64,000 bases of DNA from JAQBQB01 sp963757185 (GTDB lineage: Bacteria > Gemmatimonadota > Gemmatimonadetes > Gemmatimonadales > Gemmatimonadaceae). Below are positions 19,141 through 26,315 of the stretch, piece after piece. The notes below the pieces were generated by a model. It ran no database searches. It saw only the letters and a program-made list of their open reading frames with translations, and was not told the DNA's origin. Position numbers and translations under genes: made by a program. Position 1 is the stretch's first letter; every line of letters begins with the position of its first letter. The stretch lies in the NCBI GenBank assembly GCA_963757185.1, contig CAVWQI010000011.1, forward strand, positions 62,001 to 126,000, written 5' to 3'.

Positions 19141-19214
19141 TGGGCGAAGAGGGACTCGAACCCCCGACCCCCTGCGTGTAAGGCAGGTGCTCTAACCAAC
19201 TGAGCTATTCGCCC
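19141..19214 (-). tRNA. tRNA-Val (anticodon TAC)
   Basis: 74-base cloverleaf on the minus strand: acceptor stem GGGCGAA/TTCGCCC with discriminator A, D-arm GCTC...GAGC, anticodon stem CCTGC/GCAGG with loop CTTACAC (anticodon TAC, read as Val), and T-loop TTCGAGT. The 3' CCA is not encoded; the sequence continues TATAAATG. It lies between a small membrane-protein gene and the secreted TPR gene and may be co-transcribed with both. Confidence 0.97.
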
Positions 19215-19229
19215 GCCCTCTACGCCGAT

Positions 19230-19400
19230 CTACTTCAAAATCGCGATCGGAACGAGGACGCAGTAGCCGACGGCCAGAAGGATCGGGGCGATGGTTTCAC
19301 CACCGCGCGCGAGATCGGCAAAACCCGCGACGATGACCAATCCCGCGAGCCCCCACCACATCCAGCGTCGTGTACGTGTTTCCGTTCCGGTCTCCACCAT
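19230..19400 (-). CDS. Small two-helix membrane protein, unknown function
   Basis: 56 residues. Two hydrophobic segments (WWGLAGLVIVAGFADLA and TIAPILLAVGYCVLVPIAIL) follow a charged N-terminus (METR-rich). I do not recognise a family. The start ATG at 19398-19400 lies only about 3 bases after the expected transcription start of the promoter at 19410-19438 and has no ribosome site, so the mRNA may be leaderless. An in-frame ATG at 19442 lies upstream of the promoter and is unlikely. It precedes tRNA-Val by 15 bases. Confidence 0.6.
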   Translation of the reverse strand: MVETGTETRTRRWMWWGLAGLVIVAGFADLARGGETIAPILLAVGYCVLVPIAILK

Positions 19401-19409
19401 AGGGCGAAT

Positions 19410-19438
19410 AGTGTAGACCACCACGTCAGGGGTGTCAA
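19410..19438 (-). promoter_or_regulatory. Sigma70-type promoter for small protein and tRNA-Val
   Basis: On the minus strand TTGACA (19433-19438), 17-base spacer, TACACT (19410-19415). The -35 is a perfect consensus match and the -10 matches at 4 of 6 positions, with ideal spacing. The predicted start of transcription is near 19403. It reads toward the small membrane protein, tRNA-Val and probably the secreted TPR gene. Confidence 0.78.
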
Positions 19439-19490
19439 GCAAAGTCCTGACGCGAAGTTACGCGACGATGACCGCAACATTACGGCGAGG

Positions 19491-20483
19491 TTAAGAAGGC
19501 GGCGGCGGCGGCGGCTCGCTCCCCAATTCCGGCGGTTCGTCCCCGCGCAACAGTGCCTCGATTGCGCTCTCCCGGGCCGCGGCTTCGGCCACGCGGTCGG
19601 CCTCCACGAGGGCGGCCATCCTGCGCCGATCCCGCTGCGCCCGCAGCACGTAGAGCGGAACGATGATCACCAGCAGCAACAGTCCCGCCAACGTCACGTC
19701 GCCGATCAGCGCCAGACCGCCGTAACGTCGCCGGGTCTGTCGCTGCCACCGCTGCTCGAATTCCGCCATCGTCATGCCGTAGTTCAGACGAACCGCGCGC
19801 TCCATGGTGCCTTCCTTCTTCCACGTCGCGAAGAAGCGCGACAAACCGTGCGCCGTGTCGAGCGACGCCAGTTGATCGACGGCGCCGTACGCAAGCGCGT
19901 ACGCCGTCTGGGCCGTCGTCGCTCCTTCGTAGAATTCGCTGTCGAGCTCGTCGAGAGTCGGCGTGCCTTTGATCACCAGAGCGAGGTTCGCCGCCAACGC
20001 GTCCGTGCGACCTGTCTCTCGGGCCGCGTAGCTCGCGTAGCCCTCGTCGAACCACCGCGGGGCGAGATCGCCCAGGTATTCGTGCAGGGCCAGGTGGGCC
20101 AGCTCGTGACGAAATACTTCGCGCGGGTCGCCCGCCTCGGCGCCGGCCGACCGCCCCTGCATCACGATGCGGCGCGAGTCGGGAAACGCGACCGCGGCTC
20201 CCCACTCCGGCGCGTGCGGGCCGACCCAATCGCGAAACCGGCGCTTGTCGGGCGCGATCGCGATGAGCACGTGCTGCGTCGGCCGCGGCAGGCCGGGAAA
20301 CGTGTCGTTCGCGATGGCGAGATTGATCAACGACCGCGCGAGGGTTTGCTCACTCGGATAGAACAGCGCCGTGAATCGCGACCGGTCGAGGCGGAGCGGC
20401 GCATCTTGCGCCGCCGCGGCGCGCGGCCGGAAAGTCCACCCCGCGCAGATCGCGATGAGCGCGATCGCGCGACGAAGAATCAG
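19491..20483 (-). CDS. Secreted/anchored peptidase-MA-like metalloprotease
   Basis: About 330 residues. A signal peptide (RRAIALIAICAGWTF, ending AAAAQ) precedes a gluzincin-type zinc site: HELAHLALH with the downstream glutamate in WFDEGYASYAA. The C-terminus has one membrane helix (LAGLLLLVIIVPLYVL), a charged helix and a Pro-rich tail, so it is probably anchored in the inner membrane with a periplasmic protease domain. The substrate is unknown. No ATG/GTG/TTG fits the signal peptide. A CTG at 20483 overlaps the preceding TGA as CTGA, mimicking the ATGA couplings seen elsewhere. The nearest ATG (20573) would overlap the upstream TPR gene by 94 bases and add 30 basic residues. Confidence 0.8.
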   Translation of the reverse strand: MILRRAIALIAICAGWTFRPRAAAAQDAPLRLDRSRFTALFYPSEQTLARSLINLAIANDTFPGLPRPTQHVLIAIAPDKRRFRDWVGPHAPEWGAAVAFPDSRRIVMQGRSAGAEAGDPREVFRHELAHLALHEYLGDLAPRWFDEGYASYAARETGRTDALAANLALVIKGTPTLDELDSEFYEGATTAQTAYALAYGAVDQLASLDTAHGLSRFFATWKKEGTMERAVRLNYGMTMAEFEQRWQRQTRRRYGGLALIGDVTLAGLLLLVIIVPLYVLRAQRDRRRMAALVEADRVAEAAARESAIEALLRGDEPPELGSEPPPPPPS

Positions 20484-21316
20484 GGCACGCCGCCGGCGGT
20501 CACCGTCTCGATTGCCTCGACGCAGCGTTTTCCCCAGGGATTGAACTTGTTCGCCGCGAATCCGGCCTGCCACGTCGACGTCGCCTTGTCACGCTGCGAG
20601 TTGAACCAGTACGCGCGGCCGAGCTCGAAGTACGCCTCGATCAGGTTCGGTCCCAGAATCAGCGTTTTCTGGAAGAACGTCTGCGCGTCCTCGAACATTT
20701 CCCGCTCGAGATAGACCAGGCCCAGATAGAAGTGCGCGTAGAGCGTCGCCTTCTTGTCGTTGTCGAGCCTGATCGCCCTCGACAAATGTTCGATCGCCTC
20801 TCCAAAGATATGCTTCTTGAGGCAGATGTAGCCGAGGTTCACCCGCGCCAGGGCGTTCATCGGCTCTTTCACGAGCACGCGCTGGAAGCTGACGAGCGCG
20901 TCGTCGTACCGGTCCTGCAGCATGAGCGACCAGCCGAGAAGCGACTCCGCCTGCGGGTCGCCGGGCGCCAGCTCGAGCGCCTTCGTGAGCATCGCGTCGG
21001 CCTCGGTGTACTCGCCCGACGAGATCTTGTGCCACCCCTTCTCGATGAACGTCGACGCACCGAGATGATCGCTGTGCACTGCCGGCTTGGCGCCGTCGAG
21101 ATGCGGCGCGACCGCCGCGCTCGAGGACCGGACGCATTTCCATTTCTCGACGAGGGCGAGGACTTCCTCGCGCAGCGCGCCCAGCTCGCGGTACTCCTGG
21201 TCGATGGTCTTGAACAACGCGCCGATGTCCGCCTTGAGCGCGTCGAGCTTCGCGCCGGCATCCGGCGCGTCGAGTCGCGCGTCCAGCAACGCGCGTCTCG
21301 CGCGCAGCCCGTCCAT
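20480..21316 (-). CDS. TPR-repeat protein of the chemosensory cluster
   Basis: 278 residues, no signal peptide, so cytoplasmic. The N-terminal 70 residues are helical and charged (LRARRALLDARLDAPDAGAK; DIGALFKTIDQEYRELGALR), possibly a coiled coil. Then come five or so TPR units (GWHKISSGEYTEADAMLTKA, LLGWSLMLQDRYDDALVSFQ, VNLGYICLKKHIFGEAIEHL). The ATG at 21316 is 7 bases after the cheW stop, with a weak purine-rich site. It likely serves as a protein-binding scaffold for the Che/Mgl machinery; this is inferred from location. Confidence 0.8.
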   Translation of the reverse strand: MDGLRARRALLDARLDAPDAGAKLDALKADIGALFKTIDQEYRELGALREEVLALVEKWKCVRSSSAAVAPHLDGAKPAVHSDHLGASTFIEKGWHKISSGEYTEADAMLTKALELAPGDPQAESLLGWSLMLQDRYDDALVSFQRVLVKEPMNALARVNLGYICLKKHIFGEAIEHLSRAIRLDNDKKATLYAHFYLGLVYLEREMFEDAQTFFQKTLILGPNLIEAYFELGRAYWFNSQRDKATSTWQAGFAANKFNPWGKRCVEAIETVTAGGVP

Positions 21317-21323
21317 CACCGCC

Positions 21324-21836
21324 TCAGTCAACAGCCGGCCCTCCGCCCCCCACCCCCCAGTCCTGCGCTCCATGCTCGACGACGATGCGGTCGGCGTTCC
21401 ACATCACGCGGTCCACGTCGAGCACCACCACGAGCTGGTCGCGGATCTTGGTGACCGCCTTCACGACGTCGGTCGCCACACCTTTGAACAGGGCCGGCGG
21501 CGGCGACATCGACTCGATCGGAACGACGGCGACTTCGAGCACCGCGTCCACGATCGCGCCAACGCGGCCCGTGCTCGTGTTGAACACCAGCGTCCGCGTC
21601 TCGGGCGTGATCGTCGTTTCGGCCAGCTCGATGCGGCGTCGCAGGTCGATCACCGGAATCACCTCTCCGCGGTGCTCGGTCACACCCTCGACCCAGCGTG
21701 GGACGTCGGGCACGCTGTTGGGCGGCGAATAACGCAGCACGCGATCGACCGCCAAGACGTCGGCGGCGAACAGGTCTACGCCGAGCTGGAAGACGACGAG
21801 CTTGACGCCGACTCCGGTGCCGTTGTTTGCCTTCAT
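21324..21836 (-). CDS. cheW: CheW-like coupling protein
   Basis: 170 residues, a single CheW domain. Typical elements are VVFQLGVDLFAADVLAVDRVL, VPDVPRWVEGVTEHRGEVIPVIDLRRR and VGAIVDAVLEVAVV. CheW proteins link receptors to the CheA kinase in cytoplasmic arrays. Its start overlaps the second cheW by 4 bases (ATGA). The last 10 residues are Gly-rich and unusual. It is one of three CheW proteins in the cluster. Confidence 0.9.
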   Translation of the reverse strand: MKANNGTGVGVKLVVFQLGVDLFAADVLAVDRVLRYSPPNSVPDVPRWVEGVTEHRGEVIPVIDLRRRIELAETTITPETRTLVFNTSTGRVGAIVDAVLEVAVVPIESMSPPPALFKGVATDVVKAVTKIRDQLVVVLDVDRVMWNADRIVVEHGAQDWGVGGGGPAVD

Positions 21837-22315
21837 TCATTCCCTCCGGGCGACGTCGCCAGTACACCATCGAGCAATGCGGGGACATCGAGCACGCCGA
21901 TCAGCTCCGAGCCTCGTAACACGAGACCGACGAGCGCACCGTCGGATCCGTCGCTCCCCGGCACGCCGCGCAACTCCGACTCCGCGATCGTGATCGTGTC
22001 GTACACGTCATCGACGGCGAGACCGACTCGGTGGCCGCCGGCGCGGCTGAAGACGAGCGTCGCTCCGCCTCCCGCCGGTTCGCCGGCGTCGACGGACGGC
22101 GCGCCGCCACCCGACGCGCCGAGAAGCGCGAGCGGGTCGTAGACCGAGAGCAATTCTCCACGCAGCGTCGCGACGCCGCGAACGTGTTCCGGCGCGTCGG
22201 GCATTCGTTGGAGCTCCGGCGACTCGATGACTTCGGCGACAGCCGGCAGCGAAACCGCGAACCGTTCGCCGCCAACCCGGAAGACGAGAACTCGCGCTAC
22301 GCCGTCACGGAACAT
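21833..22315 (-). CDS. cheW: CheW-like coupling protein
   Basis: 160 residues, a CheW domain: VLVFRVGGERFAVSLPAVAEVI, MPDAPEHVRGVATLRGELLSV, VGLAVDDVYDTITI, VLRGSELIGVLDVPALLDG. It has a short Gly/Ala insertion in the middle (ASGGGAPSVDAGEPAGGGAT). The start ATG at 22315 overlaps the cheB end by 11 bases; longer in-frame starts lie in cheB and are arginine-rich. It probably forms signalling arrays with CheA. Confidence 0.9.
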   Translation of the reverse strand: MFRDGVARVLVFRVGGERFAVSLPAVAEVIESPELQRMPDAPEHVRGVATLRGELLSVYDPLALLGASGGGAPSVDAGEPAGGGATLVFSRAGGHRVGLAVDDVYDTITIAESELRGVPGSDGSDGALVGLVLRGSELIGVLDVPALLDGVLATSPGGNE

Positions 22316-23375
22316 GATCAACCTCCTCGGCCGCCATTCGGCCGATGAGTCGCCCAATCTCGGGCAGCGGCGCAACGCAATCCGCGCCCGCCAACTGGAG
22401 CGCGGCGCTCGGCATGCCGAAGATCGTCGCCGTCTCACGATCCTGGATCACCGCGCGCCCGCCCGCGTTCCGAATCGCGCGAGTGCCGTCGGCCGAGTCG
22501 CGCCCCATCCCGGTGAGCACCACGGCCAGCACCGACGCCCCGAAAACCTTGACGGCCGAGTGGAAGAGCAGATCGGCCGCCGGCCGCACTCCCCACACCG
22601 GGGGCCGCTCGTCGAGCGCGATCACCGGCCCCGCGCCGTCGTCGCGGACGGTGAGGTGCTGGCCGCCGGGGGCGACGTACGCGCGCCCGTGCACGACGGG
22701 CTCTCCCTCTTCGGCCTCGGCGATGTGAATCACGCTCATGGAGTCGAGTCGCTGCGCGAAGCTCTTCGTGAAGCCGCGCGGCATGTGCTGCACGATGAGC
22801 ACCGCGGCGGGAATCGCGCGCGGCAAGTGCGGGACGATGGCGGCGAGCGCGCGCGGGCCCCCGGTGGACGCGGCGATCACCACCGCGTTCGATGCGGGCG
22901 GGCCAGCCGGCGCGACGCGCTCCACCATGATGGGCGTGCGGCGCTGGAGCTGGCGCAGTCCGGCGGGGTTGGCGGCGGCGGCGGCGCGGAGTGCATCGAG
23001 GAGTCGAGGCGCGATTGTCGCGAGATCGAGGCTGATCGACCCCGACGGTTTGAGCACGAAGTCCACGGCCCCGAGCTCGAGCGCGCGAAGCGTCGCCGCC
23101 TGTCCGCCCTTCGTCGTCCCCGCGCTCAACATGACGACGGGGCGCGGCGCCTCGCTCATGATGTGTCCGAGCGCGCCGAGCCCATCGAGCTCCGGCATGT
23201 CCACGTCGAGCGTGATGATGTCGGGATTCAGCGCGTGGACGAGGCCGAGCGCCTCGTTCCCGTCGCGCGCGACGCCGGCGACCTCGAACTCCCCCGACTC
23301 TTCGAGGATCTGCGAGATCAGCCGCCGCATGAAGGCGCTGTCGTCGACGACGAGCACGCGGCGCTTAGAGGACAC
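22305..23375 (-). CDS. cheB: Chemotaxis response regulator protein-glutamate methylesterase CheB
   Basis: 356 residues. An N-terminal receiver domain (acidic pocket DD at 11-12, phospho-acceptor D57, K109) is joined to a C-terminal methylesterase with the catalytic triad S170 (ASTGGPRAL), H197 (VQHMPRGF) and D292 (TGMGRDSADG). It removes methyl groups from, and deamidates, chemoreceptors after phosphorylation by CheA. The cluster carries no receptor, so its target is encoded elsewhere or is not a classical MCP. It overlaps cheD by 11 bases. Confidence 0.96.
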   Translation of the reverse strand: MSSKRRVLVVDDSAFMRRLISQILEESGEFEVAGVARDGNEALGLVHALNPDIITLDVDMPELDGLGALGHIMSEAPRPVVMLSAGTTKGGQAATLRALELGAVDFVLKPSGSISLDLATIAPRLLDALRAAAAANPAGLRQLQRRTPIMVERVAPAGPPASNAVVIAASTGGPRALAAIVPHLPRAIPAAVLIVQHMPRGFTKSFAQRLDSMSVIHIAEAEEGEPVVHGRAYVAPGGQHLTVRDDGAGPVIALDERPPVWGVRPAADLLFHSAVKVFGASVLAVVLTGMGRDSADGTRAIRNAGGRAVIQDRETATIFGMPSAALQLAGADCVAPLPEIGRLIGRMAAEEVDHVP

Positions 23376-23856
23376 GCGACCCCTTTCGCACCGACCGGAC
23401 TTCGACGCGGCCGTCCGTCAGATAGAAGTACACGCTGCGACCGTGGTCGCTGCCCGTGTCCTCGCCGACGATCTCGATCCGCCGCGCGGCGAGGGCTTCG
23501 CGCACCGCGGCGACGTTCCGCTCGCCGATGTTGATGCCGTTCGCCGATGAGAAGTTGCTGAACATGCTCGCGCCGCCGGCGATCTTCGCGCGGACGCGGC
23601 CCGGCAGCGCGCCGAGCTTCTGCATCTGCTCGAGCACGAGCGGCACGGCGGTCGCCGGGAACTTCGCGGGGTTCGTGCGGTCGCGCGACATCGACTCTTC
23701 GGGCAGGAGCACGTGGGCGAGTCCGCCGACGCGAGCCACCGAGTCGTACAGGATGATGGCGACGCACGACCCCAGTCCGATGGTCGTGATCAGACCGTCG
23801 GCGGCCACCGCGTAGTCGGCGACCTTGACGCGAACTTCGCAGGGATCGGCGATCAT
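23365..23856 (-). CDS. cheD: Chemoreceptor glutamine deamidase CheD
   Basis: 163 residues. The catalytic residues fit the CheD pattern: T25, C31 (GLGSCVAIILYD) and H48 (GGLAHVLLP), with the family spacing of 6 and 17. It also has KFPATAVPLVLEQM and KIAGGASMFSNF. CheD deamidates receptor glutamines and binds and stimulates the CheC phosphatase, which is encoded 10 kb upstream in the same array. The ATG at 23856 overlaps the cheR stop as ATGA; the long upstream in-frame extension is a shadow of cheR. Confidence 0.94.
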   Translation of the reverse strand: MIADPCEVRVKVADYAVAADGLITTIGLGSCVAIILYDSVARVGGLAHVLLPEESMSRDRTNPAKFPATAVPLVLEQMQKLGALPGRVRAKIAGGASMFSNFSSANGINIGERNVAAVREALAARRIEIVGEDTGSDHGRSVYFYLTDGRVEVRSVRKGSRVL

Positions 23857-24668
23857 TTGCGGCGGAAGATCCGTTCGCGCGCGTCCACGGCGGCGAACTT
23901 GGGACGCGCCGGTCCGAGCACGGTTTCGACTTTGCCGAGCAGCAAAAAGCCGCCCGGGGCGAGCGCGTCGTGGAACACCTCGAAGAGTCGCGATTGGGTG
24001 TCGCGATCGAAGTAGATCAGCACGTTGCGGCAGGCGATCAGATGGAGTGGTCCGGCGGGCGCCGGCTCGGCGAGGAGATCGCGTTTCTCGAAACGCACCA
24101 TGCTCCGCACCGACGGCGAGACGGCGAACGGTGAGGTCGGCGAGAAGTAGCGCTCGCGCAGGTCGGCCGGCGTTTCGGAAAAATCGGGCTCCGAGAACTG
24201 GCCGTGCCGTGCCGCGTCGAGCGACCGCCGGTCGATGTCCGTTCCCAACACGTCGACGCGCGACAACCGCGAGAGCTCGCTCATTTGATCGGCGTGACGG
24301 TGGAAGAGCACCGCGAGCGAGAAGGGCTCGTGTCCCGACGAGCAGCCGGCGCTCCACACGCGAATCGTCGACAGCGGCGCCGACCAGAGCTCGGGAACCA
24401 CGTGCGTCGCCACCGCGCGATACGCATCCCAGTTCCTGAACAGCTTGGTGACGTTGATCGTCAGCGCGTCGAGCAGGCGCTCGTACTCCGACGCGTCGGA
24501 ATCGAGTACGCGGGAGTACTCGCCGTACGTATGCACCCCCCGGGCACGCATGCGAACGGCGATCCGCCGCTGGAGACACTTCTCCTTGTAGCTCGCGCAG
24601 CCGAATCCGCGTTCGACGGAGATCTTGCGCGTCAGGGCGAGAAAGTCGCCGGTAACTCGCTCGACCAT
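23853..24668 (-). CDS. cheR: Chemotaxis protein methyltransferase CheR
   Basis: 271 residues. The N-terminal helical domain (LLDALTINVTKLFRN) and the SAM-binding Rossmann domain are present: WSAGCSSGHEPFSLA (106-118), VLGTDIDRRSLDAARHGQF, LIACRNVLIYFD. It methylates receptor glutamates. The usual GEEP of the SAM motif reads GHEP (112-115), a noticeable substitution at a conserved glutamate. The ATG at 24668 overlaps the upstream stop by one base (TGATG). Confidence 0.94.
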   Translation of the reverse strand: MVERVTGDFLALTRKISVERGFGCASYKEKCLQRRIAVRMRARGVHTYGEYSRVLDSDASEYERLLDALTINVTKLFRNWDAYRAVATHVVPELWSAPLSTIRVWSAGCSSGHEPFSLAVLFHRHADQMSELSRLSRVDVLGTDIDRRSLDAARHGQFSEPDFSETPADLRERYFSPTSPFAVSPSVRSMVRFEKRDLLAEPAPAGPLHLIACRNVLIYFDRDTQSRLFEVFHDALAPGGFLLLGKVETVLGPARPKFAAVDARERIFRRK

Positions 24669-26287
24669 CAGTAGGCCTGACGAACCGACTCGAGGTTCGA
24701 GCGCACGATGGCGTTGTCGGGGTCGAGCTCGAGCGCCCGCTCCCAACACCGCAGCGCTTCCTCCCGCTCCATCCTGCGCAGGCGGATGTTTCCGAGCTTG
24801 AGGTAGGTATCCGGCCCGATCTCCGGATTGGCGCGGGTCGCGCGCGAGTACGCCTCGAGCGCTTCGTCGTACCGCGCGGCGCGATAGCGCAAGTCGCCGA
24901 CGTTCTTGTGCAGGTGCGCGATGCCGGCGTCCTCGTGCAGCCCGCGCTCCGCGGCCGCGTACGCGGCGTCGTAGTCGCCAAGCCGCTCGTTCACGGCCGC
25001 GAGGTTGTTGTGCAGCGTGGCGGCGTGCGGGTACGCGGCGACGCCGTCGACGAGGATCGACGCGGCGCGCCGGGCGTCGCCGCGGAGCGCGGCGGCGAGC
25101 GCCGCGAAGTGAAACCATGCCGCCGTCGGCGCCTTGGCGCCGAACAGCGATCGCGCGCCCGTCAACGCTTCGTCGGCGGCGGAGAGATCGCCGGTGAGCA
25201 AACACACGACGCCGAGCGACGTCCGCACGCGCGGGTCTTTCGCGGCGCCGCGCTCGATCGCGGTCTGCAGCGCGGCGCGAGCCTCGTCGTAGCGATGCTG
25301 CTGCTCCAGAACGAACGCCAGATTGTGAAACACCACCGGCTTCGCGCCGGCGCGCGACGCGCATTCCCTGAGCGCGGCCGCCGCCTCTTCCCACTTCGCC
25401 TGACGCGCGAAGACGAGCCCGATGTAGTAGCGCGCCGACGTGTCGTCGTCGCGCAGCTCGATCACGCGCCGAAACTCGCGCAACGACTCCTCGAACATGC
25501 CGGTCTTGAAGAACGCGACCCCGAGGTTGCGGTGCTCTTCCGCGCGACCGTTCGCGGCCACGGCGGGAGCGGGCGCCGTTTTTCCGATGCGATGGATGAA
25601 CGCGGCGTTCAGAAGTCCGAGGAGTGCCTTGCCGACCTCGAACTCCACGAGGCCCGTGGCGTCGATGATTCCCTGCACGTCGCGCATGCCGTCGATCTGC
25701 TCGAGCACGCACGTCTGCTCGTCGGTGAGCTCGGCGTCGCTCTTCAAGATCCGGTTGTGGTCGGCCGCGAAGATCAGGTCGAACGTCGGGATCTTCTTTT
25801 CGACGAGGCTCCACTCGTCGACCCGGCGCGCGCCCTCGAGCAACAACGACTCGGGGTTGATCGAGACGAGTTGATCCTGCCCTTCCGGCGCGACGTCCGA
25901 CTCGAAGTTGAACGTGCCGTGATGCCAGGTGAACAGGAAATACACGGCCTCGCGAATCTGCACGTCCACGGCCTGGTGCAGCTGCTCGTCCGTGACGGCT
26001 CCTTGTTCGACGAGCAGGCGCCCGAGCGGCGTGTCGTGCCGCTTGGCCTGAGCGTCGAGCGCCGCATCGAGTTGCGCCTGCGTCAGAACGCCGCCCTTCA
26101 CGAGCATGTCGCCCAGCCGATCGCGCCGATTCACGACCGACGCGTAGCAGATGCGCCCCTTGTCGAAATAGATGTAGCCGAAGCTCGCGCGATGCGTGAT
26201 GCTCAGGCAGCCGGTCTTCTTCCCCATCGCCAGGAGCTGGAGCACGTCCGGGAGGCTGGCCTCCTTGAGGTTTCCGCGGATCGCCAT
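24668..26287 (-). CDS. DUF4388 (PATAN-like) protein with C-terminal TPR array
   Basis: 539 residues, cytoplasmic. The N-terminal DUF4388 domain (MAIRGNLKEASLPDVLQLL, KKTGCLSITHRASFGYIYFD) is followed by two helical modules of the type RLGDMLVKGGVLTQAQLDAA. A linker at about 235-255 leads to roughly eight TPR units (HRNLGVAFFKTGMFEESLRE to YLKLGNIRLRRMEREEALRC). DUF4388/PATAN domains are found in bacterial signalling proteins, often with receiver or MglA/Roadblock partners. It lies between the tandem DnaA-like gene and cheR, and shares its N-terminal architecture with the 316-residue protein at 30659-31609. Confidence 0.85.
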   Translation of the reverse strand: MAIRGNLKEASLPDVLQLLAMGKKTGCLSITHRASFGYIYFDKGRICYASVVNRRDRLGDMLVKGGVLTQAQLDAALDAQAKRHDTPLGRLLVEQGAVTDEQLHQAVDVQIREAVYFLFTWHHGTFNFESDVAPEGQDQLVSINPESLLLEGARRVDEWSLVEKKIPTFDLIFAADHNRILKSDAELTDEQTCVLEQIDGMRDVQGIIDATGLVEFEVGKALLGLLNAAFIHRIGKTAPAPAVAANGRAEEHRNLGVAFFKTGMFEESLREFRRVIELRDDDTSARYYIGLVFARQAKWEEAAAALRECASRAGAKPVVFHNLAFVLEQQHRYDEARAALQTAIERGAAKDPRVRTSLGVVCLLTGDLSAADEALTGARSLFGAKAPTAAWFHFAALAAALRGDARRAASILVDGVAAYPHAATLHNNLAAVNERLGDYDAAYAAAERGLHEDAGIAHLHKNVGDLRYRAARYDEALEAYSRATRANPEIGPDTYLKLGNIRLRRMEREEALRCWERALELDPDNAIVRSNLESVRQAY

Positions 26288-26315
26288 CAGACGCTCCGCG
26301 AACGAAGGCGGCGCG

